DNA of 5,822 bases. Source: an uncultured Collinsella sp. (GTDB lineage: Bacteria; Actinomycetota; Coriobacteriia; Coriobacteriales; Coriobacteriaceae). The notes beneath the pieces were generated by a model. The model was not told the origin of the DNA. It did not search any database and worked only from the letters and a program-made list of their open reading frames with translations. This document shows, one piece after another, positions 1 through 4,490 of the stretch. How positions within the stretch are numbered: the first letter of the stretch is position 1; each line of letters starts with the position of its first letter. Location: the NCBI GenBank assembly GCA_905211615.1, contig CAJMBB010000124.1, forward strand, positions 1 to 5,822, in the 5' to 3' direction. A program made the position numbers and the translations under genes.

Positions 1-1
1 C

Positions 2-46
2 GAGGCCGAGCGCAAAATGGATTCTAAAAAACACCTTGCCAAATAG
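2..46 (+). CDS. Possible C-terminal end of an upstream gene (partial)
   Basis: Reading from base 2 gives 14 codons ending in TAG at 44-46. The residues are mostly charged (EAERKMDSKKHLAK), as is common at the tail of a soluble bacterial protein. A palindrome that begins right at this stop codon supports a gene end here. The piece is too short to name a family. Another frame (from base 3) stays open to about 152, so the assignment is tentative. Confidence 0.3.
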   Translation, partial: EAERKMDSKKHLAK

Positions 47-118
47 GAGCGTCAGGGGGAGCGATATTTCGCAGCACGAAGTGCGTAGCAAAATATCGCT
101 CATGCCCGAGGACGCGCC
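46..118 (+). repeat. 73-nt nested palindrome (extragenic hairpin)
   Basis: Three nested pairings are visible. The outer arms 46-53 and 111-118 pair with one mismatch. The middle arms 59-72 and 88-101 form 14 positions with one mismatch (GAGCGATATTTCGC against GCAAAATATCGCTC). The core is GCAC-GAA-GTGC at 74-84. GGG near 56-58 can also pair with CCC at 105-107. No T-run follows, so it is not a standard intrinsic terminator. It may be an extragenic palindromic repeat, an mRNA-end stabiliser or a small non-autonomous mobile element. Only one copy is present in this window. Confidence 0.6.
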
Positions 119-180
119 GGGAGGCAACACCGATACGGGGCCGGACATATAGATCTACCTGCGCATTTACAAATTCGTAA

Positions 181-197
181 ACTTTTTTCTAAAAAGT
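181..197 (+). promoter_or_regulatory. AT-rich palindrome upstream of the tRNA-Leu -35 box
   Basis: ACTTTTT (181-187) and AAAAAGT (191-197) form a perfect 7-bp inverted repeat. It ends 2 nt before the -35 box at 200. Nearly the same element stands before tRNA-Gly at 3655-3671, with the same distance to its -35 box. The A-run just upstream of -35 would suit an UP element contacting the RNA polymerase alpha subunit. The palindrome could also be a protein site. Confidence 0.5.
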
Positions 198-199
198 GC

Positions 200-229
200 T
201 TGCACAGTTCTCGAATCATAGGTTATTAT
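200..229 (+). promoter_or_regulatory. Promoter of tRNA-Leu
   Basis: The -35 box is TTGCAC (200-205) and the -10 box is TATTAT (224-229), with an 18-bp spacer. Transcription would start near 236, leaving a 5' leader of about 50 nt before the tRNA. The A-rich block in front of the -35 box is as expected for a strong stable-RNA promoter. Confidence 0.65.
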
Positions 230-286
230 CTTCCTCGTTGAACGCGCGGGTCCAACAGAACGAACTGCGAATCAACAACATAGCAT

Positions 287-376
287 GTCGGAGTGGCGGA
301 ATTGGCAGACGCGCTAGCTTGAGGTGCTAGTGACCGCTTTTTGGTCATGCGGGTTCAAGTCCCGCCTCCGACACCA
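287..376 (+). tRNA. tRNA-Leu, anticodon GAG
   Basis: Class II tRNA of 90 nt with encoded CCA. The acceptor stem is GTCGGAG (287-293) with CTCCGAC (366-372), discriminator A373 and CCA at 374-376. The anticodon arm is CTAGC / TTGAGGT / GCTAG, putting GAG at 321-323, which reads CUC and CUU leucine codons. The long variable arm TGACC...GGTCA is typical of tRNA-Leu, and the T arm GCGGG-TTCAAGT-CCCGC is standard. Confidence 0.97.
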
Positions 377-387
377 TCGCATTTGAG

Positions 388-409
388 AAGCCTCTTCGGA
401 GGCTTTTTT
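388..409 (+). terminator. Intrinsic terminator after tRNA-Leu
   Basis: A perfect 7-bp stem AAGCCTC / GAGGCTT closed by a stable TTCG tetraloop runs into a continuous T-run (404-409). It lies 11 nt after the tRNA CCA end. The next gene starts only 26 nt later. Confidence 0.9.
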
Positions 410-422
410 GTTACCGATAGAC

Positions 423-429
423 GGTGAGG
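423..429 (+). promoter_or_regulatory. Ribosome binding site deciding the phosphatase start
   Basis: GGTGAGG lies 6 nt before ATG at 436. The upstream in-frame GTG at 424 falls inside this Shine-Dalgarno element, so ATG 436 is the better start. Confidence 0.7.
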
Positions 430-435
430 TCCACG

Positions 436-2781
436 ATGGAAACGCTTGAGCACAACGAGTGGGCAGACGTTGCCCAACTGGTCGAGATCACGAGCGATGC
501 TGTCATCATCTGTGAGCTCGACGGAACCATTCTGCATGTGAATAATCGTTTGCTCGACCTGATGTGCGAGGAACGCGCTGACGTCATCAGCGGTGATGTC
601 AAAGACGTTCTGTACTCGTCTGCCTTTGAGCGCGCGACCGAACATCGTCTACCGTTTGAGACCGATGGCTCCGAGAGCAAGCTGATGCTCAAGCTGAGCG
701 ACGGGTCCTTTATTCCCGTCTTGGTTCGCGCAGGTTCCGTTACGCCTCCGCGTATCTTTGGACGTCGTGCACCGCGTGTCCTGGTGGCGCTTCACAGCAT
801 CGAAGAGCAGTATTCCCACGATCGTCAGCTCAAACGTGCGCTATCGGAGCTTAGGGTGGCGAATAAACGCCTTTCGGGTACCCTTTCGGTCATTATGAGT
901 ACCGTGGGCTCCGATGAGCTCCCCAGCTTGCTCGATACCGTTTTGAATCAGCTCGTTGGAACGCTCGATGCCTCCGGTGCGGCTATCTATTTTTCCGAGA
1001 GCGGCGGCTTTAAGCTCCGCGGTGTTTCTAGGGAGCTTGAGGATAGCTATCTGCCCGAGTTTATGCCGTACGGCGCGGGCATTCCGACCTACGTGCTTCG
1101 CGAGTCGCGTGCCTGTCGCCTGTCGATTCAGCAGGACCTTGAGGGCGACCGGGTTGCTTCGGGTATGTTCATGGATTTGGACAATCGTTCCAAGCACTTG
1201 CTGCGCGTGCAGGATATGCCCCCGTATCGCAGCGAGATCTGTCTTCCCGTGTTTTACGGCACGCAGGTCCTTGGCGTGTTGGAAGTTGGCTGGAAACGCC
1301 CCCAGGCGCCACTTGCCTATGACGTGAACGTGCTCGAGGTCATCTGCGATTATCTGTCTATTCAGCTGGTCGGCATGGCGTCGAGCTTACGTTCGCGCCG
1401 CACGGCGGAGCTCGGCCGCTCGCTCAATTTGCTGCGCGACGAACTGTTTACCTATCTCGATGATCCCGTTGCCGCCTCGCGAGCGGTGTCGACGGAAATC
1501 TGCACGGTGCTCAATTGTCATTTCTGCCCCGTGGAGTATGATGCGGGCCTCGAAACCTATGTCATCGATTTTGAGGGCGGCAGTCGTGTGGCGCTGCCGG
1601 ACGATCCGGAGTCACTCTTCTTTTCTGTCACGGCGCCAGCAGCGCGCCTGGGGGCAGCCCCCGACGGGTTTGAGACATCGGTGTTGGGCGGGACGAGCGC
1701 TGACGACCTCAAGCACGTGCGCCTTACACGTGTGGACGAATCCACGTCTATGGGTTCATGGTTGAGGGCCCACGGCCTACCGTGTCAGGGGCTTTATGTC
1801 GACTCCGGCATCGAAGCGGGGCGCTACCACTCGGAAGCGGATGGCAAACGAAGCAACGATGCGATTGTTCCCGCTGATATCGCCAAGGGGCCGACGAGGC
1901 GCGCTTTGCTGCTCCGCGATGGCAGCCAAGAACCAATTGACGACCTTGAATACGACTACCTGGTGCATCTGGCGCATGACTTTGAGCTGATCTATGAAGG
2001 CGAGTCTCAAAAGCGCGAAGAGCGTCATATCGCTCAGACGCTTCAGATTGGCATGAGAAATTCGCTTGGTGACGTTCCGGGCATTGCAACCGATTCGGTA
2101 TACCTATCGGCAACGAATTCTGCGTTGGTCGGCGGCGACTTCTATACGCTTGTCCGTCTTCCCGACGATTGTGCCGTAATGATTTTGGGCGATGTATCCG
2201 GCAAGGGGATTGAGGCGGCGTCGATGTCGGCGCTCGTCAAGACGGCGCTGACGGCCTATGCCTGGGAGGGTGCAGGGCCTGCCCGTATGGCACGCTCGCT
2301 CAATAGCATGCTCATGGGCTTTTCGAGGGTCGAGACGTTTGTGACGGCGTTTATCGCCAAGATCGATCTTAAAGCGGGCCGCGCTACTTATTGCTCTGCG
2401 GGACATCCTCCCACTATGGTCATTAGGCCGTCGTCGACGCCGCGTGGCGGCGGCGAGACCTGCGGGGGGGAAGTGGAGCTCCTTGGGTGCCAATCGGGCG
2501 TGATCGGTGCCTTTGAGAGCATGGTCTACGAGACGGGCGTGTTTACATTCGCTCCTGGTGACATGCTATTTATGTATACCGACGGAACAATCGAAGCACG
2601 TGATCGCTCGGGTGCTTTCTTTGGCGAACAACGCCTTCGCGACCTTCTGCTCTCTGTCTCGGGTGAGGGCGTATCGGGAATCTGCGGCAAGGTCTTGGGC
2701 GAGCTTGACCGCTTTACCGAGTCGGCGCTGGACGATGACATCGCGCTGGTTTCCCTTGAGTTTTTACGGGGTCGATCGTAG
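436..2781 (+). CDS. PAS/GAF sensor with SpoIIE-type PP2C phosphatase (RsbU-like)
   Basis: A protein of 781 aa with no signal peptide or membrane segment, so probably a cytoplasmic sensor phosphatase. It likely removes phosphate from a Ser/Thr on a STAS-domain anti-sigma antagonist, as RsbU, RsbP and SpoIIE do. Visible order: PAS fold about residues 8-115 (SDAVIICELDGTILHVNNR), a helical linker about 122-150, a GAF domain about 156-312, a less recognisable region about 320-525 that may be a second degenerate GAF, a helix containing HIAQTLQ about 525-540, and the PP2C domain from 540 to the end. Metal-binding acids are in place: D568 (VGGDFY), D586 (GDVSGKG), D716 (YTDGT) and D766-768 (DDDIAL), so it should be active. 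The start is ATG 436; GTG 424 would add four residues. The STAS-ATPase gene follows after 81 bp, presumably its substrate and partner. No promoter is evident in the 26 nt between the tRNA terminator and the start codon. The signal sensed is unknown. Confidence 0.92.
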   Translation: METLEHNEWADVAQLVEITSDAVIICELDGTILHVNNRLLDLMCEERADVISGDVKDVLYSSAFERATEHRLPFETDGSESKLMLKLSDGSFIPVLVRAGSVTPPRIFGRRAPRVLVALHSIEEQYSHDRQLKRALSELRVANKRLSGTLSVIMSTVGSDELPSLLDTVLNQLVGTLDASGAAIYFSESGGFKLRGVSRELEDSYLPEFMPYGAGIPTYVLRESRACRLSIQQDLEGDRVASGMFMDLDNRSKHLLRVQDMPPYRSEICLPVFYGTQVLGVLEVGWKRPQAPLAYDVNVLEVICDYLSIQLVGMASSLRSRRTAELGRSLNLLRDELFTYLDDPVAASRAVSTEICTVLNCHFCPVEYDAGLETYVIDFEGGSRVALPDDPESLFFSVTAPAARLGAAPDGFETSVLGGTSADDLKHVRLTRVDESTSMGSWLRAHGLPCQGLYVDSGIEAGRYHSEADGKRSNDAIVPADIAKGPTRRALLLRDGSQEPIDDLEYDYLVHLAHDFELIYEGESQKREERHIAQTLQIGMRNSLGDVPGIATDSVYLSATNSALVGGDFYTLVRLPDDCAVMILGDVSGKGIEAASMSALVKTALTAYAWEGAGPARMARSLNSMLMGFSRVETFVTAFIAKIDLKAGRATYCSAGHPPTMVIRPSSTPRGGGETCGGEVELLGCQSGVIGAFESMVYETGVFTFAPGDMLFMYTDGTIEARDRSGAFFGEQRLRDLLLSVSGEGVSGICGKVLGELDRFTESALDDDIALVSLEFLRGRS

Positions 2782-2803
2782 GTCACGACGCCTGACGGGC
2801 GAA

Positions 2804-2821
2804 ATCTGCGCGGTTGCAGAT
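2804..2821 (+). other. Small hairpin between the two module genes
   Basis: ATCTGC (2804-2809) and GCAGAT (2816-2821) form a perfect 6-bp stem with a 6-nt loop in the 81-bp gap. No T-run follows, so it is not a terminator. The gap shows no clear promoter, so the two genes are probably cotranscribed. The hairpin could affect translation or mRNA processing, or be chance. Confidence 0.35.
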
Positions 2822-2862
2822 ACGTGTGCATCGAGCGAGCTCTTTTGGGGAACCATGGTCGT

Positions 2863-3609
2863 ATGAATGAGTGGAATGACATAGCGGTTTTGACGCCACC
2901 GGGCGATATCGACATCGCCTCGGTGCCCGCACTGCGCCGACGGTTGGATAATTTGATCGACCGGGGCGTGCGTCGTGTTGTCATCAATTGCCAGACCGTG
3001 GGCTTTATCGACTCGACGGGTTTGGCGTTTTTGCTTACACGTGCTAGAGAGCTTGTGAGGCATGAGGGGCTGCTTTCGCTCGTTAACGCCTCCGATGAGG
3101 TCGTTCGCTTTTTGGAAATTGCCCGACTTGTTGACATCCTTCATGTCGCGGGCCCGGCGCGGGAGTCGATTCCCGCCATTCCGGTGGGGGAGTTGCCGCG
3201 ATGGAGCAAGAGCGTCGAAGTGCAGCGAGGCATCGAGAATCTCCCGTATTATCGGCATCGTGTGGCCGAGCTCCTCGAATCGCTTCCCCTGAGGCGTGAT
3301 GAGCGCTATGACGTCGCATTGGCGTTGGGTGAGGCATTGGGTAACGCATATGACCATGCGGGCGGTGTTGGCTGCATCCTGACGGTTCAGGCCTATGGGG
3401 ACCGTGTTGTGCTCGAGGTGCTTGATCGGGGCGCTGGCTATTCTATCGATGGGGCGAGCGAACCGGTAACATCCGAGGAACGCGGACGCGGTATCAAGCT
3501 TATGCGTATGCTCGTCGATAATGTGGAAGTTGCCCGTCGTACAGATGGCGCCGGCACACGTGTTCGGATGGTGAAGCTGTTTAGCTCAGCATTGGAATCG
3601 TGTGCTTAG
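2863..3609 (+). CDS. STAS domain fused to RsbW/SpoIIAB-type ATPase
   Basis: A protein of 248 aa joining two parts of a partner-switching pathway that are usually separate proteins. Residues about 1-95 form a STAS (anti-sigma antagonist) domain with PPGDIDIAS near the N-terminus and FIDSTGLAFL around the phospho-acceptor S51/T52. Residues about 114-240 form a GHKL ATPase like the anti-sigma kinases: the N box EALGNAYDHA has E157, N161 and H165, the G1 box is DRGAGY (188-193), and the G2 box is RGRGIKLM (207-214). All core ATP-binding motifs are present, so kinase activity is plausible. The kinase domain may phosphorylate its own STAS domain, with the upstream PP2C protein reversing this. The client, normally a sigma factor, is not in the window. 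ATG 2863 is chosen because the STAS fold begins directly after it. Its Shine-Dalgarno is weak: GGGGA at 2847-2851, 11 nt away. In-frame GTG 2824 and TTG 2845 are alternatives. Confidence 0.9.
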   Translation: MNEWNDIAVLTPPGDIDIASVPALRRRLDNLIDRGVRRVVINCQTVGFIDSTGLAFLLTRARELVRHEGLLSLVNASDEVVRFLEIARLVDILHVAGPARESIPAIPVGELPRWSKSVEVQRGIENLPYYRHRVAELLESLPLRRDERYDVALALGEALGNAYDHAGGVGCILTVQAYGDRVVLEVLDRGAGYSIDGASEPVTSEERGRGIKLMRMLVDNVEVARRTDGAGTRVRMVKLFSSALESCA

Positions 3610-3642
3610 GGTCTTGGCTTGGCGCTATTTACCTGCATGAAC

Positions 3643-3662
3643 TTGCTTTGAGCAACTTTTTT
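3643..3662 (+). terminator. Weak terminator-like hairpin after the module
   Basis: TTGCT (3643-3647) and AGCAA (3651-3655) form a 5-bp stem with a TTG loop, followed by C and six T (3657-3662). It lies 33 nt after the stop codon. The stem is short and AT-rich, so termination may be leaky. Its T-run doubles as the left arm of the tRNA-Gly promoter palindrome. Confidence 0.45.
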
Positions 3663-3671
3663 GAAAAAAGT
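3655..3671 (+). promoter_or_regulatory. AT-rich palindrome upstream of the tRNA-Gly -35 box
   Basis: ACTTTTTT (3655-3662) and AAAAAAGT (3664-3671) form a perfect 8-bp inverted repeat around one G. Two nt separate it from the -35 box at 3674. Over 24 positions (3655-3678 against 181-204) it matches the tRNA-Leu promoter at 20 positions. Confidence 0.5.
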
Positions 3672-3673
3672 AC

Positions 3674-3702
3674 TTGCGTCTTTAGGACAACTCGCGTAAA
3701 TT
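3674..3702 (+). promoter_or_regulatory. Promoter of the tRNA-Gly/tRNA-Val operon
   Basis: The -35 box is TTGCGT (3674-3679) and the -10 box TAAATT (3697-3702), with a 17-bp spacer. The start would fall near 3709, leaving only a few nt before the mature tRNA-Gly. The -35 sequence and the A-run before it match the tRNA-Leu promoter. The -10 box is weak (4 of 6), and AATAAT at 3703-3708 is a badly spaced alternative. Confidence 0.6.
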
Positions 3703-3714
3703 AATAATCCGCAA

Positions 3715-3790
3715 GCGGACATGGCTCAGTTGGTAGAGCACAACCTTGCCAAGGTTGGGGTCGCGGGTTCGAGCCCCGTTGTCCGCTCCA
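3715..3790 (+). tRNA. tRNA-Gly, anticodon GCC
   Basis: A 76-nt tRNA with encoded CCA. The acceptor stem is GCGGACA (3715-3721) with TGTCCGC (3780-3786), discriminator T3787 and CCA 3788-3790. The D arm is GCTC...GAGC. The anticodon arm CAACC / TTGCCAA / GGTTG puts GCC at 3748-3750, reading GGC and GGU. The T arm is CGGGG-type around GTTCGAG. tRNA-Val follows after 3 nt. Confidence 0.97.
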
Positions 3791-3793
3791 TTT

Positions 3794-3868
3794 GGGCGTT
3801 TAGCTCAGGGGGAGAGCGCTTCCCTGACACGGAAGAGGTCAGAAGTTCAAATCTTCTAACGCCCACCA
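3794..3868 (+). tRNA. tRNA-Val, anticodon GAC
   Basis: A 75-nt tRNA with encoded CCA. The acceptor stem is GGGCGTT (3794-3800) with AACGCCC (3858-3864), discriminator A3865 and CCA 3866-3868. The anticodon arm CTTCC / CTGACAC / GGAAG puts GAC at 3826-3828, reading GUC and GUU. The T arm is AGAAG-TTCAAAT-CTTCT. It is separated from tRNA-Gly by TTT only, so the two are surely one transcript. Confidence 0.96.
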
Positions 3869-3876
3869 AATGTTCG

Positions 3877-3912
3877 CAGTCCAGAGGCTTTGCTTCTGGA
3901 CTGTTTTGTTTT
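3877..3912 (+). terminator. Intrinsic terminator of the tRNA-Gly/Val operon
   Basis: CAGTCCAGA (3877-3885) and TCTGGACTG (3895-3903) form a perfect 9-bp stem with a 9-nt loop, followed by TTTTGTTTT (3904-3912). It begins 8 nt after the tRNA-Val CCA end. Confidence 0.92.
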
Positions 3913-4217
3913 ATGCCGCCAAACATGCCAGCAAATTTTGATCCAAGGTCTGTATGCGATGGTCTTCGTGTCCCGTAGGGGTGCCGGCAGATTGCATACG
4001 TCCTGGCCGAGCGTGACCGCAACATGTTGGTCAAGCATAATCTTTTGGATTCTTTTGGCGTGAGTGGCTTGGTTTTAGTAGGATTTGTCAGTGGCTTGAC
4101 TAAGGGGGTTTTATAGCTGCCATGCAGGTAGCCGTGTTGGTAACGTTTTACCGACTTGTCAAATACCCCTCATTTATAATGCGTCTGCAAAATGACTAAT
4201 TGCTTTGACCTGCTGAA
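3913..4217. other. Non-coding gap between the tRNA operon and the nrdD control region
   Basis: I see no convincing gene here. The only start-to-stop runs are short (for example 21 codons from 3913) and lack a ribosome binding site. Small structures are present: a 9-bp stem 3952-3960/3991-3999 with one G-U pair and a CCC-GTA-GGG hairpin inside; TCTTTTGG repeated at 4041 and 4051; AGTGGCTTG repeated at 4063 and 4090; an 8-bp dyad 4136-4143/4148-4155; and a lone TATAAT at 4175-4180 without a well-spaced -35 box. Confidence 0.6.
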
Positions 4218-4233
4218 ACACTATATGTTGTGT
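4218..4233 (+). promoter_or_regulatory. NrdR box (operator 1)
   Basis: ACACTATATGTTGTGT is very close to the established NrdR operator consensus aCACwATATaTwGTGt. NrdR is the ATP-cone repressor of ribonucleotide reductase genes, and nrdD follows downstream. The box ends exactly where the -35 TTGACC begins. Confidence 0.88.
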
Positions 4234-4263
4234 TTGACCTAAAAAAAGAATACAGGATATAGA
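4234..4263 (+). promoter_or_regulatory. Probable nrdD promoter
   Basis: The -35 box is TTGACC (4234-4239) and the -10 box TATAGA (4258-4263), with an 18-bp spacer. It abuts NrdR box 1 and overlaps box 2, the geometry expected for repression by blocking RNA polymerase. Transcription would start near 4270. The -10 box is only a 4-of-6 match. TATAAT at 4175-4180 is a possible second promoter but lacks a good -35 box. Confidence 0.55.
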
Positions 4264-4265
4264 TG
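4250..4265 (+). promoter_or_regulatory. Second, degenerate NrdR box (operator 2)
   Basis: ATACAGGATATAGATG keeps the C at position 4, the central AT and the G at position 13 of the NrdR consensus but has lost much of the flanking dyad. Its start is exactly 32 bp after box 1, matching the roughly three-turn spacing known for paired NrdR boxes. Spacing, more than sequence, supports the call. Confidence 0.5.
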
Positions 4266-4277
4266 CATCTTTGTCGT

Positions 4278-4370
4278 ATGATAGATGGCGGACAGAGAAC
4301 GAAGACCTTAATTGCCTCTTTTGAACGTGTCCTTGAGCCGCTTGATCGGCTCCTGGGAATGTCCGCATAG
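4278..4370 (+). CDS. Possible short leader ORF before nrdD
   Basis: An ATG at 4278 opens 30 codons ending at TAG 4368-4370; an in-frame ATG at 4263 would add five. The C-terminal half (IASFERVLEPLDRLLGMSA) could form an amphipathic helix. There is no Shine-Dalgarno, and a start site near 4270 would leave only a few nt of 5' leader. If translated, ribosomes would cover the anti-Shine-Dalgarno segment at 4312-4328. It may be chance. Confidence 0.2.
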   Translation: MIDGGQRTKTLIASFERVLEPLDRLLGMSA

Positions 4371-4486
4371 AGGCTTATGGTTTATCGAGAACACAGATTG
4401 CGCGACGGCGCCGTAAGACAGGGGCAAGCCCTGCCGGGCATCGTTTGGCTCTGAAGCGCAATGAGGCTACGACGCGAAAGAGGCAA
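4312..4486 (+). promoter_or_regulatory. Structured nrdD leader with anti-Shine-Dalgarno helix
   Basis: TTGCCTCTTT (4312-4321) is a perfect 10-nt complement of AAAGAGGCAA (4477-4486), which contains the nrdD Shine-Dalgarno. The helix continues through a G-U pair (4322/4476), G4323-C4475, a 2-nt bulge and 4326-4328 with 4472-4474, giving 15 pairs. Inside lie hairpin GAGCCG/CGGCTC (4335-4340/4347-4352), a stem ATTGCGC/GCGCAAT (4397-4403/4456-4462), and overlapping hairpins CAGGG/CCCTG (4419-4433) and GCCC/GGGC (4428-4439) that exclude each other. AGAGGC at 4369-4374 is a rival partner for the anti-Shine-Dalgarno. This suggests a translational switch. I do not recognise a known riboswitch class; in particular I see no cobalamin-riboswitch core. 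Confidence 0.5.
4477..4483 (+). promoter_or_regulatory. nrdD ribosome binding site
   Basis: AAAGAGG sits 7 nt before ATG 4491, an ideal spacing. A second AGAGG touches the start codon and is too close to serve. The site lies within the long-range helix proposed for the leader. Confidence 0.75.
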
Positions 4487-4490
4487 GAGG

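Noticed and set aside
287..376. Attachment site or integrated element at tRNA-Leu
   Set aside because: No integrase gene and no second copy of the tRNA 3' end are found in the window; the terminator follows the tRNA directly.
2526..3357. Minus-strand frames of about 200 codons across the module genes
   Set aside because: They are antisense to the PP2C and STAS-ATPase genes, show no family motifs and have no ribosome binding sites in a sensible place.
3721..3978. An 85-codon + strand frame and minus frames over the same stretch
   Set aside because: They run through tRNA-Gly, tRNA-Val and their terminator, so they are not protein genes.
4288..4366. A degenerate tRNA in the nrdD leader
   Set aside because: The outer stem matches a tRNA acceptor stem, but no D, anticodon or T arm can be drawn, and the inner hairpin is not adjacent to the acceptor strand.
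4270..4490. Cobalamin riboswitch in the nrdD leader
   Set aside because: GGGAA occurs at 4355-4359, but the other conserved core blocks of that class are not found. Class III reductase also does not use cobalamin.
4461..4490. Earlier nrdD start at ATG 4461
   Set aside because: It is in frame, but it has no good Shine-Dalgarno, adds a basic stretch outside the ATP-cone and sits within a predicted stem (4456-4462).
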